Counted from the stretch's first letter, positions 33,733 through 42,697 are shown. The stretch: DNA of 64,000 nt from Cloacibacterium sp. (GCA_017995195.1 JAGOJI010000001.1:1-64000); one strand, 5' to 3'. The notes: a model not told the origin generated them from the letters alone. Numbers and translations are program-made.

Positions 33733-34350
33733 CTAAAACTTAATTTGGTTCTTCGTGAGCAGGTTATTGGTTTCTTCGATGAATGTTAGAATCTCATCGC
33801 TTCCGGTTTTTTTCTCTGCCGAGGTCGTGTACATCTTCGGACATTCTTCCCAAGTTTCGAGGAGTTTTTGTTGGTACTCCTGTCTGTTTTTTATGGCAAT
33901 ATTAGGCTTTACCTTGTCCTCTTTGGTAAATGCAATGGAAAAAGGAACGCCATTTTCACCACACCATTCCATAAATTCGAGATCTATTTTTTGGGGCGTA
34001 TGGCGAATATCAATGAGTACAAAAAGATTTACCAAGTTTTTTCTTTCCAAAATATAATTGGTAATCAGTTTCTCGAAATCTTTTCGTTGTACCTTGGAGA
34101 CTCTGGCGTAGCCATAGCCCGGTAAATCTGTAAGATACCACGTTTCATTGATTAAGAAATGATTAATCAGTTGTGTTTTTCCGGGAGTTTGGGAAGTTTT
34201 TGCCAAATCTTTTCTGTTGAGCATGGCATTGATCAGAGAAGACTTACCTACATTGGATCTCCCAATGAAAGCATACTCCGGCAAAGTGGGTTCAGGACAA
34301 TCTTGCCACCTCTTGCTACTTTTTATAAATTCTGCGGATTTTATTTGCAT
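33733..34350 (-). CDS. engB: Ribosome biogenesis GTPase EngB (YsxC)
   Basis: EngB/YihA is a small TRAFAC GTPase needed for assembly of the large ribosomal subunit and for cell division in some bacteria. At 205 residues it is the usual size. G1 is GRSNVGKS at 30-37, G2 the TPGKT segment, G3 DLPGYG near 76-81 and G4 TKEDK near 140. The gene is followed 6 bases later by elaA. Confidence 0.95.
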   Translation of the reverse strand: MQIKSAEFIKSSKRWQDCPEPTLPEYAFIGRSNVGKSSLINAMLNRKDLAKTSQTPGKTQLINHFLINETWYLTDLPGYGYARVSKVQRKDFEKLITNYILERKNLVNLFVLIDIRHTPQKIDLEFMEWCGENGVPFSIAFTKEDKVKPNIAIKNRQEYQQKLLETWEECPKMYTTSAEKKTGSDEILTFIEETNNLLTKNQIKF

Positions 34351-34493
34351 GATTTTTTGTTGAAGCCTTCAAAAGAAGATTTCTTCGCAAATTACGAAAG
34401 ATTCATTTAGTAGAATTAAAGTTAATGAAGAACCAATAATTCTAACTTTAAAACAAAAATTTCACAATTTTAAAAGATGATAAAATAATGAAT

Positions 34494-35255
34494 CTAAACT
34501 TTTGTTTTCAGCCAGTTATAAAGAATCTCACTAAATTCTTCCGGTTTTTCCATCATTGCGGCATGTCCGCACTCATCTAACCAAAACAAATCTGAGTGAG
34601 GAATCAGTCGGCTCATTTCAATGGCTACATCGGGAGGCGTAACCCCATCTTGTTTGCCCCAAATAAGGCAGGTAGGACACTGAATGTTGGGTAATTCGTT
34701 TTGCATATTGTGTTTTATGGCACTTCGGGCAAGCATTACGGTTTTTATACCCTTCATACGGTCATTTACAATAGAAAATACATCGTCTACCAATTCGTCC
34801 GACGCAACCGAAGGATCGTAGAAAACCTCTTGGGTCTTCTTTCGGATATACTCTTTGTCGCTTTTTCTTGGAAAACTGTCTCCGAAAGATTTCTCGTAAA
34901 GTCCTGAACTTCCGGTCAAAACCAACGAATGTACCAACTCTGGATTGGCAAGAGTAAGGATAAGCCCAATGTGCCCTCCCATGGAGTTTCCCACTATAGT
35001 TGCAGGTTTGCCAACTTGTTGCTTGATAAATTTGGCTACGAATTTTGCAATACTGGTAAGATTGGTATTGAGAATTGGCAAATCGTAAATAGGAAGTTGA
35101 GGGATATATACTTTAAACCCTCTTTCGGCAAAATAACTTGCCATCTGTTCAAAGTTGCTTAGTCCACCCATGAGACCGTGTAACAGTACCATAGGATGTC
35201 CTTCTCCTCTTTCTATAAAAACAAATTTTTTCTCTTTTTTAGTTTTAAAAATCAT
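34494..35255 (-). CDS. Alpha/beta hydrolase
   Basis: A 253-residue serine hydrolase, started at MIFKTKKEKKFVFIERG (ATG ending at 35255). LLHGLMGG is the oxyanion-hole segment, VGNSMGGH the nucleophile elbow (Ser near residue 98), the Asp of IWGKQDGVTP the acid and ECGHAAM the His. This set-up is that of small esterase/C-C hydrolase enzymes, with the substrate unknown. It is divergent from mraZ; a TATTTTTG element on its strand (35278-35285) lies 23 bases upstream. Confidence 0.82.
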   Translation of the reverse strand: MIFKTKKEKKFVFIERGEGHPMVLLHGLMGGLSNFEQMASYFAERGFKVYIPQLPIYDLPILNTNLTSIAKFVAKFIKQQVGKPATIVGNSMGGHIGLILTLANPELVHSLVLTGSSGLYEKSFGDSFPRKSDKEYIRKKTQEVFYDPSVASDELVDDVFSIVNDRMKGIKTVMLARSAIKHNMQNELPNIQCPTCLIWGKQDGVTPPDVAIEMSRLIPHSDLFWLDECGHAAMMEKPEEFSEILYNWLKTKV

Positions 35256-35277
35256 ATTCAGTGCATTCGAAGCCTTG

Positions 35278-35285
35278 CAAAAATA
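35278..35285 (-). promoter_or_regulatory. Promoter -7 box for the hydrolase at 34494-35255
   Basis: Reverse complement TATTTTTG fits TAnnTTTG. No -33 partner at good spacing. Confidence 0.4.
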
Positions 35286-35480
35286 CAAAAATTAACAGCA
35301 AATAAAACGTTAGAGGTGTTATTTTTTAATAATTAATAAAAATTATCACAAAAGTAAAATACAATGGAGCTTATTGATGGAAATTTTAGTAACCACCTTT
35401 GGATAAGTGTTTTTGAATCAGGGGATTATTTTTTGTGTGTAAACTGCTGAATGAAAAGTTATTAACATTAAGTTTAAAAG

Positions 35481-35505
35481 TGGGAAAAAATGGGAAATTT
35501 TAGGA
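35481..35505 (+). promoter_or_regulatory. MraZ operator: three 10-bp-spaced boxes
   Basis: TGGGA at 35481, TGGGA at 35491 and TAGGA at 35501, each separated by exactly 5 A/T bases. MraZ is known to bind direct repeats of TGGGN with 5-base spacers ahead of its own gene in E. coli, so this is very likely the autoregulatory site of the dcw cluster. It lies directly on top of the promoter region. Confidence 0.82.
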
Positions 35506-35514
35506 AAAAATACA

Positions 35515-35522
35515 TATTTTTG
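35515..35522 (+). promoter_or_regulatory. Promoter -7 box for mraZ and the dcw cluster
   Basis: TATTTTTG fits TAnnTTTG and ends only 6 bases before the mraZ ATG at 35529, which implies a leaderless or near-leaderless mRNA. The MraZ boxes cover the -33 side. Confidence 0.55.
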
Positions 35523-35528
35523 TCCCAA

Positions 35529-35999
35529 ATGATAAATTTAACAGGGACATACGAATGTAAAATCGATGACAAAGGCAGGTTAAAAGTGCCTTCTGCATTG
35601 ATGAAACAACTGAGCAGTTTCGGGGAAGAAAGTTTCGTGATCAAAAGCTCTATCCACCGTCCTTGTGTAGAAGTTTATCCGCAAAAAGGTTGGGATAAAC
35701 TCATGGCAAAATTAGACAATCTGGACGTTACCTTCAACCCAAAGCACGGAGATTTTCTTAGAATTTTCCTAAAAGGGGTAAAGGTTGTGGAGATAGATGC
35801 TTCGGAACGATTGCAGATCTCCAAAGATTTGGTGCAGTATGCTCGTTTGTCTAAAGAAGTGGTGGTTACCTGTATGTCTGGGCTTTTTGAAGTTTGGGAC
35901 AAGGCAGAATACGATGAGAAAGTCCGTATTAGCGAAGAAGATTTTGCTAAAATGACGCAAGAAATTATGGCGAATAAAAATAATCAGAATGTATCATAA
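35529..35999 (+). CDS. mraZ: Transcriptional regulator MraZ
   Basis: MraZ is the AbrB-fold regulator that opens the division and cell-wall cluster and represses it in E. coli. The 156-residue protein is started at MINLTGTYECKIDDKGRLKVP (ATG at 35529); an ATG at 35490 is in frame but would begin inside the operator boxes. Two SpoVT/AbrB-like repeats are visible: DDKGRLKVP near residues 13-21 and IDASERLQISKDL near 86-98. It overlaps rsmH by 11 bases. The TGGGN repeats just upstream match its known target. Confidence 0.95.
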   Translation: MINLTGTYECKIDDKGRLKVPSALMKQLSSFGEESFVIKSSIHRPCVEVYPQKGWDKLMAKLDNLDVTFNPKHGDFLRIFLKGVKVVEIDASERLQISKDLVQYARLSKEVVVTCMSGLFEVWDKAEYDEKVRISEEDFAKMTQEIMANKNNQNVS

Positions 36000-36882
36000 T
36001 CCTGTTTTACTAAAACAAAGTGTAGACGCTCTGGTTGTGAATCCAGATGGGGTTTATGTAGATTGTACTTTTGGTGGAGGCGGTCATTCAAGGGAAATAT
36101 TGAGCAGGCTTTCGGAAAAGGGGAAGTTGTATGCTTTCGACCAGGATTTGGACGCTCTTAAAAATACCATTAGCGATCCAAGATTTGTACTGATTAATCA
36201 GAATTTCAGGTTTTTGGAAAACTCGCTCATGATGTATGGGGTGGGAAAAGTAGACGGAATTTTAGCTGATTTGGGCGTGTCTTCTCATCAGTTCGATGAG
36301 GCAGAAAGAGGTTTTTCTATCCGCACGGATGCCCCTTTGGACATGAGAATGAACGTGATGCAGCATTTAGATGCCAAGAAGGTGGTTAATGAATATGAGG
36401 AAGAGCAGTTGGCAGACATTTTTTACTATTACGGAGAAATAAGAGAGGCAAGAAAGTTGGCAAGGGAGATGGTGCATGCAAGAAAAAACAAGGCAATAGT
36501 TACAACGCAAGATTTGAAAAACGTTTTTGGATACATACCGGCTCATAAGAGCAATAAGTTTTTTGCACAGCTGTTTCAGGCAATAAGGATTGAGGTCAAC
36601 CAAGAATTGGAAGTACTGAAGGAGATGTTGCTCCAGTCTTACCGAATACTTAAACAAGAGGGAAGATTGGTGGTTATTTCATATCACTCATTGGAAGACC
36701 GTTTGGTAAAAAGGTTTCTCAAAAACGGAATGTTTGAAGGAGAACCCGAAAGAGATGTGTTTGGAAACTATGCCAAAGCTTTTGATTTGTTGCAGAGCAA
36801 GGCTATTGTTCCCGATGATGGCGAGATAGAAGAAAATTCAAGAGCAAGAAGTGCAAAAATGAGAGTGGGAACGAAAATATAA
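35989..36882 (+). CDS. rsmH: 16S rRNA (cytosine(1402)-N4)-methyltransferase RsmH
   Basis: RsmH (MraW) methylates N4 of C1402 in the ribosomal P site using SAM. The protein is 297 residues. The SAM-binding motif DCTFGGGGHS is near residue 25, followed by FDQDLDAL and the conserved ADLGVSSHQFDEAERGFS block near 100, all typical. It starts inside the end of mraZ (11-base overlap). After its stop begins a small palindromic element (36883-36980) before ftsL. Confidence 0.96.
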   Translation: MYHNPVLLKQSVDALVVNPDGVYVDCTFGGGGHSREILSRLSEKGKLYAFDQDLDALKNTISDPRFVLINQNFRFLENSLMMYGVGKVDGILADLGVSSHQFDEAERGFSIRTDAPLDMRMNVMQHLDAKKVVNEYEEEQLADIFYYYGEIREARKLAREMVHARKNKAIVTTQDLKNVFGYIPAHKSNKFFAQLFQAIRIEVNQELEVLKEMLLQSYRILKQEGRLVVISYHSLEDRLVKRFLKNGMFEGEPERDVFGNYAKAFDLLQSKAIVPDDGEIEENSRARSAKMRVGTKI

Positions 36883-36980
36883 ATGATGATTGATAAATGA
36901 TGAAAAGAATTAGTAATCAATCAGTTATCAACCATTAATTGTCATTTATAAATAAGAACATAATTATCAATCATCAATTA
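36883..36980. repeat. Solo TGATGATTGATAA inverted-repeat element (rsmH-ftsL spacer)
   Basis: TGATGATTGATAA (36884-36896) is perfectly inverted as TTATCAATCATCA (36964-36976), with further TGATAA-like and TTATCA-like words in between. It begins right after the rsmH stop. The words resemble the arms of the 41003-41445 cassette. Confidence 0.6.
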
Positions 36981-36986
36981 TAATTT

Positions 36987-37352
36987 TTGGCAAAACAACA
37001 GGCATACAAGCCTAAGAAAAACTTAACCTTTAAAGATATTGTTAAAGGTAATTTTCTTAATCGAGATGAGTTTAAAATTCATTATCGGTATTTTCTGTTG
37101 ATTTTTGTTTTGATGATGCTTATGATTTACAGCAACCATTTGGTAAATCAAAAAATTGAAGTAGTGAATCAGCTAAAGGATCAGGCAGAAGAATACAAAT
37201 CCCGAAATGCCTATGCACAAAGCAAGTTGATGAAAATAAAATTAGAATCCGAACTCATCAAAGAAGTAGAAAAAGACTCTTTGATGGCTCTGGAAACTCA
37301 CCCCTTAAAATTACTGATAAAACTCGACAGTACCGATGGCAAGAGTAAATGA
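36987..37352 (+). CDS. ftsL: FtsL-like cell division protein
   Basis: A 121-residue bitopic protein: a basic N-terminus (TFKDIVKGNFLNRDEF), one membrane helix at about residues 35-52 (RYFLLIFVLMMLMIYSN is of this kind) and a periplasmic coiled coil at about 56-100. Position between rsmH and ftsI, size and topology fit FtsL, which bridges FtsB/FtsQ and FtsI-FtsW at the septum. The start is TTG at 36987 (no ATG in frame), right behind a repeat element, so it may have lost its ATG. Its 3' end overlaps ftsI by 17 bases. Confidence 0.82.
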   Translation: MAKQQAYKPKKNLTFKDIVKGNFLNRDEFKIHYRYFLLIFVLMMLMIYSNHLVNQKIEVVNQLKDQAEEYKSRNAYAQSKLMKIKLESELIKEVEKDSLMALETHPLKLLIKLDSTDGKSK

Positions 37353-39348
37353 ATACGATAACAAACGTGCTAAAACACTAAGATGGGGCTATCTCTTTGC
37401 CGGGGTAGCATTTGTTGTTTTTGTAGTATTCATTGCGAGAATTGCCATTTTACAAAACTCTAATATCGATAGTATCGAGAAAAATTACATCAACATCAAC
37501 TACAGAGAAGATACGGTAAAAGCAGCTCGAGGTAATTTGTACTCTGCCGATGGCTCTATATTGGCAACTACGGTAATGAAATACAATATTTACATCGACT
37601 TTAAAACCATTAAAGATTCTATTTACCAGAAAAATATTGGAGCACTTACCGACTCGCTCAATCAAATGTTTGGCAAGCCAAGAGCTCAGTATAGAAGTGT
37701 TTTCGACCAGCAGAAGAAAAGAGAAAATCAGTATTATTCTTTGGTAACCGATTTAGATTTTGATCAATTAGACCGAATCCGAAAGTTCCCTATTTTCAGT
37801 ACATACAGCGAAAAAGAAAAAAAATATAAAAAGAACCGTTGTCTCATTATCGAGAAAAATTACAAGCGTATTTTGGCAACTACTCAAATAGGAGCGGGAA
37901 CCATTGGTATGGATGATGAAAGAGGAAAATCCGGATTGGAAGCTGCTTTCAGCAAATACCTTAAAGATAAAAACGGAAAAAGATTGGTACAAAGAATCAA
38001 TGCCACTCAATGGAAACCCATTGATTATTGGAAAATTAAAGATCCGGTAGATGGGCAAGATGTGTACACCACCTTAGATTTAAGAATTCAGGATATTGCC
38101 CATACGGCTTTAGAAAAACAACTGATAGAGTTTGAGGCAGATCATGGCTGTGTTGTGGTAATGGAAACCCAAACAGGCAAAGTTCGGGCAATGGTAAACC
38201 TTAGGCGAACAGAACCCGGAATGTATGTAGATGCCTACAATTATGCCCTTAAAGACGCCATAGAACCAGGTTCTACCTTCAAAACGGTTTCTTTGTTAGC
38301 CGCTATGGATGATGGTTTTATCAATGAAAATACCAAAATAAATGTAGGAGGAATCTCGTGGGAGTATGGAGGACAAAAAATTACAGACAGCCATGCAGGT
38401 GGAACCTACGACTTGAGTGATATTCTCGCCCAGTCCAGCAATATAGGTGCGGCAAAAATTATCACCACGAACTATGGCTCTAAGCCTGAAGTTTTCATCA
38501 ATCACTTGAAAAGATGGAAAATGTTCGAAAAAATGGATATAGAACTACCCGGAATTACCAAACCCTCTATTGTAACGCCACAAGATAAACGCTGGAATAG
38601 AGCTACCTTAGCATCTTTATCTTACGGATACAGTTCTCGGTTCAACTTGTTACAGCTTACCACATTCTATAATGGTATTGCTAATAAAGGCAAAATGGTA
38701 AAACCCCTTTTTATTGATAAAATAATGAAGGATGGTAAAGTAGAATACGAGGCAACACCCGAAACTATCGTAAACAAAATGGCATCTACGGAAGCCATTA
38801 ATCTAATGACAGCTATGCTAACCAAAGCCGTAGAGAAAGGAACTGCAAAAAGTATTTTTACGCCCAACATCAAGTTAGCAGGAAAAACAGGAACAGCCCG
38901 TTTTGAGTACTGGAAACCCGGTCCTGCAAAATATCAGGCTTCTTTTGCAGGATTTTATCCGGCAGATAATCCTAAATATACGTGCATTGTAATGGTGAAT
39001 CAGCCAAACAACGCAAAGGGTTATTACGGAGGAACGGTGGCGGCTCCGGTTTTCAAAGAAATTGCAGGAAAAACTTTCCTCAAAACCCCTTTGAATGTGG
39101 AAAAAGAAATGTTGGTAGACAAAAAGGTAAATCTCAACAAAATGATAAGTCCTAATTTCAAGGTTGCTGTGGTACAAAACCAAATGCCCAACGTAAAAGG
39201 CTTAATTGGTAAAAATGTAATTCCACAATTGGAAAATCAGGGATATAGAGTAGATTATAAAGGTGTTGGAAAAATTAAAGACCAGTTTCCGGCAGAAGGA
39301 ACAATAATGAATAAAAACCAACGAATTTATTTGACGTTGCAGAATTAA
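37336..39348 (+). CDS. ftsI: Septal penicillin-binding protein FtsI/PBP2 with PASTA domain
   Basis: The 670-residue transpeptidase cross-links septal peptidoglycan together with FtsW. It has one N-terminal membrane helix (residues about 17-37), a dimerisation/pedestal region, and a transpeptidase domain with the three active-site motifs: SxxK as Ser313-Thr-Phe-Lys316, SxN as Ser367-Ser-Asn369, and KTGT at 517-520. A C-terminal PASTA domain (MPNVKGLIGKNV onward, about 612-670) is present, which E. coli FtsI lacks but Bacteroidota and Gram-positive homologues have. It overlaps ftsL by 17 bases. Confidence 0.95.
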   Translation: MARVNEYDNKRAKTLRWGYLFAGVAFVVFVVFIARIAILQNSNIDSIEKNYININYREDTVKAARGNLYSADGSILATTVMKYNIYIDFKTIKDSIYQKNIGALTDSLNQMFGKPRAQYRSVFDQQKKRENQYYSLVTDLDFDQLDRIRKFPIFSTYSEKEKKYKKNRCLIIEKNYKRILATTQIGAGTIGMDDERGKSGLEAAFSKYLKDKNGKRLVQRINATQWKPIDYWKIKDPVDGQDVYTTLDLRIQDIAHTALEKQLIEFEADHGCVVVMETQTGKVRAMVNLRRTEPGMYVDAYNYALKDAIEPGSTFKTVSLLAAMDDGFINENTKINVGGISWEYGGQKITDSHAGGTYDLSDILAQSSNIGAAKIITTNYGSKPEVFINHLKRWKMFEKMDIELPGITKPSIVTPQDKRWNRATLASLSYGYSSRFNLLQLTTFYNGIANKGKMVKPLFIDKIMKDGKVEYEATPETIVNKMASTEAINLMTAMLTKAVEKGTAKSIFTPNIKLAGKTGTARFEYWKPGPAKYQASFAGFYPADNPKYTCIVMVNQPNNAKGYYGGTVAAPVFKEIAGKTFLKTPLNVEKEMLVDKKVNLNKMISPNFKVAVVQNQMPNVKGLIGKNVIPQLENQGYRVDYKGVGKIKDQFPAEGTIMNKNQRIYLTLQN

Positions 39349-39536
39349 TCCCCTTTCCCCGAAGAGGGAGATGTGGTTGAGTTGAAATAATGATAAAACT
39401 TAGGTTACAATAAATAATGGAGAATTTTTTTCTCCCATTTGAAGAAAACAAATTTTAAAGTGAATTTAGCGTGTATATGACACGATGTTAAACAGTTAGT
39501 ATTAGAGACTTTCTCCCCTTTGGGGGAAAGGGAGAA
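39349..39536. mobile_element. MITE-like element with CCC-rich palindromic ends, copy 1 (ftsI-murE spacer)
   Basis: The left end TCCCCTTTCCCCGAAGAGGG (39349 on) and the right end TTCTCCCCTTTGGGGGAAAG (39511 on) are inverted relatives, and each is nearly palindromic in itself. The 188-bp element begins directly after the ftsI stop and ends one base before the murE ATG. Its left 50 bases resemble those of copy 2 at 42700 (GGGAGAT, GGT, TTGAAAT, ATAAAA in the same order). No ORF inside. Confidence 0.6.
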
Positions 39537-39537
39537 T

Positions 39538-40998
39538 ATGAATTTACAAGAATTATTAAACAGAATCCACGTGTTAGAAATTTTCGGGAATAAAAATCCG
39601 GAAGTTTCAGAAATCGTTTTCGATAGTCGAAAAGCGGTGGGAAACTCGCTGTATGTCGCTATAAAAGGTGTAGTTTCCGATGGCCACGATTATATCAATT
39701 CTGCCATTGAAAAAGGTGCGAAAGTCATTATTTGTGAAAACTTGCCCAATTCAATAAATTCAGAAATTACTTTTGTTAAAGTTAAAGATTCTTCAAAAAC
39801 GTTGGGTCAGCTTGCTTCCAATTTTTATGGAAACCCTTCCGAAAAGCTAAAATTGGTGGGAGTAACAGGAACCAACGGGAAAACATCGGTCTCTACTTTG
39901 TTGTTTGATTTGTTTAAAAATTTAGGCTATCAGTCGGCACTCATTTCTACCGTAGAATACAGAATAGGAGAGGAAATTATTCCCTCAACACATACAACGC
40001 CGGACGTAGTTCGCCTGAACAAGATGCTCGCAAAAGCGGTAGAAGTAGGTTGCGAATACGCTTTTATGGAAGTTTCTTCACACGGGATTCACCAAAACCG
40101 CACCGAGGGTCTTACCTTCAAAATTGCAGGCTTTACCAACATTACCCACGACCATTTAGATTATCACAAAACTTTTGATGAATATCTTAAAACCAAAAAG
40201 AGATTTTTTGATGAATTAAATTCTGAGGCCATTGTCATTACCAATTTTGATGACAAAAACGGAAAAATAATGCTTCAAAATTGCAAAGCCGTAAAGAAAT
40301 CTTACGCTCTGAAAACTATGGCAGATTTCCATGGAAAGCTGTTGGAGGTAGATTTCAACGGAATGTTGCTGAACTTCAATGGAAAAGAATTTTGGACGAC
40401 TCTAACGGGAAAATTCAATGTATATAACTTGCTTTTGGCATTTGCAATTGCAGTAGAATTAGGAATGAATGAAGATGAGGTTTTACAGGCGATTTCTCAA
40501 CTGAAACGCGTAAACGGCAGGTTTGAAACCTTTAAATCCGATGGCGGAATTTTCTTCGTGGTAGACTATGCCCATACGCCTGATGCTTTGGAGAATGTGC
40601 TGGATTCCATCAACGAAATCCGCACCAAAAATGAAAGACTCATTACCGTTTTCGGTTGTGGTGGTGACAGAGATAAAGAAAAACGCCCGGAAATGGGAAA
40701 AATCGCGACAAGGAAATCTACTTTAGCAATCATCACGTCGGACAATCCACGCACGGAAAATCCGCAGGAAATTATTAAAGATATTGAAGCAGGAGTAGAA
40801 CCGCAAAACTTCAGCAAATACACTTCGATTCCCGATAGAAAGGAAGCGATAAAAATGGCAATCAAATTCGCCGAACCAAAAGATATAGTGCTTGTTGCCG
40901 GAAAAGGCCACGAAAATTACCAAGAAATAAATGGCGAAAAACTCCATTTTGATGATAAAGAAACGATTGTGGAATTGGCAAGAATGATGAGTAAATGA
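39538..40998 (+). CDS. murE: UDP-MurNAc-tripeptide synthetase MurE (meso-DAP type)
   Basis: MurE adds the third amino acid to UDP-MurNAc-L-Ala-D-Glu. The 486-residue protein has the ATP loop GVTGTNGKTS near residue 108 and the conserved STHTTPDVV and HDHLDYH blocks. ITSDNPRTE carries the DNPR motif that marks meso-diaminopimelate specificity, as expected for a Gram-negative wall. I start at the ATG at 39538; a TTG six codons earlier would lie inside the repeat element. The element's end supplies GGGAG a few bases before this ATG. Confidence 0.95.
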   Translation: MNLQELLNRIHVLEIFGNKNPEVSEIVFDSRKAVGNSLYVAIKGVVSDGHDYINSAIEKGAKVIICENLPNSINSEITFVKVKDSSKTLGQLASNFYGNPSEKLKLVGVTGTNGKTSVSTLLFDLFKNLGYQSALISTVEYRIGEEIIPSTHTTPDVVRLNKMLAKAVEVGCEYAFMEVSSHGIHQNRTEGLTFKIAGFTNITHDHLDYHKTFDEYLKTKKRFFDELNSEAIVITNFDDKNGKIMLQNCKAVKKSYALKTMADFHGKLLEVDFNGMLLNFNGKEFWTTLTGKFNVYNLLLAFAIAVELGMNEDEVLQAISQLKRVNGRFETFKSDGGIFFVVDYAHTPDALENVLDSINEIRTKNERLITVFGCGGDRDKEKRPEMGKIATRKSTLAIITSDNPRTENPQEIIKDIEAGVEPQNFSKYTSIPDRKEAIKMAIKFAEPKDIVLVAGKGHENYQEINGEKLHFDDKETIVELARMMSK

Positions 40999-41002
40999 TG
41001 GT

Positions 41003-41445
41003 TGATAAATGATACTTGATAGTTGATGAATGATTTAAACAAATGATAGCTATATGGATTACAATACAATTTTTGCTCAAAGAACAAAAAAGTTATCAAT
41101 AAAAATCATTAATGAACTTTCGGAATTACCTTACTCTGATAAAGTTTCAGTTTTAAGGAAACAAATATTTCGTTCTTCAAGTTCATCGGCATCAAATTAT
41201 AGAGCAATGTGTAGAGCACGTTCAAATAAAGAAAAATATGCCAAAATTTGTATTGTTGTAGAAGAAGCAGATGAAACTCTTTTTTGGCTCGAAGTAATAA
41301 AAGAAGTAAATATTATGAAAAATGAAGAACTTTTGAAAGAAATGACAATAGAAGCAGAAGAAATAGTAAAAGTGACAGCAACTTATAAGAGAAAATTAGG
41401 AGAAGGATTATAATTCAATCATCAACTATCAAGTATCATTTATCA
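41003..41445. mobile_element. S23/IVS-type cassette with perfect 27-bp inverted arms
   Basis: Left arm 41003-41029 and right arm 41419-41445 are perfect 27-base inverted repeats built from TGATAAATGATACTTGATAG followed by TTGATGA. Between them is one complete gene, the four-helix-bundle protein at 41054-41413. The cassette starts 4 bases after the murE stop and ends 25 bases before mraY, so it splits two genes that are adjacent in most relatives. Further TTATCA-type words follow the right arm up to mraY. Confidence 0.7.
41054..41413 (+). CDS. Four-helix-bundle protein, S23 rRNA-intervening-sequence family
   Basis: A 119-residue, almost wholly helical protein. The pattern begins YNTIFAQRTKKLSIKIINEL, then LPYSDKVSVLRKQIFRSSSSSASNYRAMCRA (an arginine- and serine-rich second helix with S/A-SNYRA), and WLEVIKEVNIM on the third, which are hallmarks of the S23/TIGR02436 family. 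These proteins are encoded in intervening sequences of 23S rRNA and as orphan genes, and share their fold with Avd of diversity-generating retroelements; they form pentameric barrels that probably bind nucleic acid. Here it is inside an inverted-repeat cassette in the dcw cluster. Biological role unknown. Confidence 0.82.
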   Translation: MDYNTIFAQRTKKLSIKIINELSELPYSDKVSVLRKQIFRSSSSSASNYRAMCRARSNKEKYAKICIVVEEADETLFWLEVIKEVNIMKNEELLKEMTIEAEEIVKVTATYKRKLGEGL

Positions 41446-41470
41446 CTTATCACTTATCAATCATTAAAAC

Positions 41471-42697
41471 ATGCTATACTACCTATACGAATACCTCACT
41501 TCTCAAGGAATCCATATTCCTGGTTTGAATTTACTAAAATACATTTCATTTCGGGCAGGAATTTCTATTCTTGTATCCTTATGGATTGCTTTGATTTATG
41601 GTAAAAAAATCATTCGTTTTTTACGAAAAAAGCAGATGGGAGAACTGGTAAGAGATTTAGGTTTAGAGGGACAGAAGCAAAAGGAAGGAACACCTACCAT
41701 GGGAGGGCTCATCATTATTCTGGCAACTTTGGTTCCTGTAATTCTGTTTACCAAATTTAATATTTACATTTTATTGCTTTTAATTACCATGCTTTGGATG
41801 GGAGCGATTGGCTTTATAGATGATTATCTCAAAAAAATTAAAAAAAATAAAGACGGGTTGTCCGGAAAATTCAAAATTTTAGGGCAGGTAGGAATTGGGT
41901 TGATTGTAGGAATTACCATGTATTTTCATCCTGATGTAACCATCAAAAGAAAATACGTAGAGCCTAACGCTATCAACAGAAACCATGTTTCCCAAAACTT
42001 TGCTCCCGAAGAAAAATCTACGGTTTCTACTATGCTTTTTCTTAAAAACAACGAGTTCGATTACAGTAAGATGTTGTTTTGGATGGAGAGCGATAAAGCA
42101 CAGGAAATGGCTTGGGTCATCTTTATTCCTATGGTCATCTTTATTGTAACCGCCGTTTCCAACGGAGCCAATATTACCGATGGGATAGATGGACTCGCCG
42201 CCGGCACCAGTGTCATTATACTCCTTACATTGGCTTTGTTTGCCTATCTGTCGGGCAATATCATCTTTGCAGATTACCTGAACATCATGTTCTTGCCCAA
42301 TATGGGCGAGACTACCATTTTCGCTTTGGCGTTGGTGGGAGCTGTTATCGGCTTTTTTTGGTACAATACCTATCCGGCACAAGTATTTATGGGCGATACA
42401 GGAAGTTTGATGTTAGGAGGCGTAATTGCAGTTTTGGCTATTATTTTAAGGAAAGAATTGCTCATTCCGGTATTGTGCGGCATTTTTTTAGTAGAAAATC
42501 TGTCGGTTATGTTGCAAGTGGCTTATTTTAAATATACCAAGAAGAAATACGGAGAGGGAAGAAGAATATTCAAAATGTCGCCTCTGCATCATCATTATCA
42601 AAAAAGTGGTTATCACGAGAGTAAAATCGTAATGCGATTTTTAATTATAGGCGTAATGTTGGCGGTAATTTGTTTAATTACACTGAAAGTTAGGTAA
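41471..42697 (+). CDS. mraY: Phospho-N-acetylmuramoyl-pentapeptide transferase MraY
   Basis: MraY links phospho-MurNAc-pentapeptide to undecaprenyl phosphate to make lipid I at the inner membrane. The 408-residue protein has about ten helices. Signatures: TMGGLIIIL near residue 76, the Mg-binding IDDYLK near 116, the [12 protein letters not shown] block near 236 and HHHYQKSGY near 375. It is longer than E. coli MraY (360) because of an extra loop around residues 160-205 with [10 protein letters not shown], usual in this phylum. It follows the S23 cassette, which may affect its transcription. Confidence 0.95.
   Translation: MLYYLYEYLTSQGIHIPGLNLLKYISFRAGISILVSLWIALIYGKKIIRFLRKKQMGELVRDLGLEGQKQKEGTPTMGGLIIILATLVPVILFTKFNIYILLLLITMLWMGAIGFIDDYLKKIKKNKDGLSGKFKILGQVGIGLIVGITMYFHPDVTIKRKYVEPNAINRNHVSQNFAPEEKSTVSTMLFLKNNEFDYSKMLFWMESDKAQEMAWVIFIPMVIFIVTAVSNGANITDGIDGLAAGTSVIILLTLALFAYLSGNIIFADYLNIMFLPNMGETTIFALALVGAVIGFFWYNTYPAQVFMGDTGSLMLGGVIAVLAIILRKELLIPVLCGIFLVENLSVMLQVAYFKYTKKKYGEGRRIFKMSPLHHHYQKSGYHESKIVMRFLIIGVMLAVICLITLKVR

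Noticed and set aside
41054-41413. Evidence of a diversity-generating retroelement around the four-helix-bundle gene
   Set aside because: No reverse transcriptase, template repeat or variable repeat was seen nearby; only the Avd-like fold is shared.
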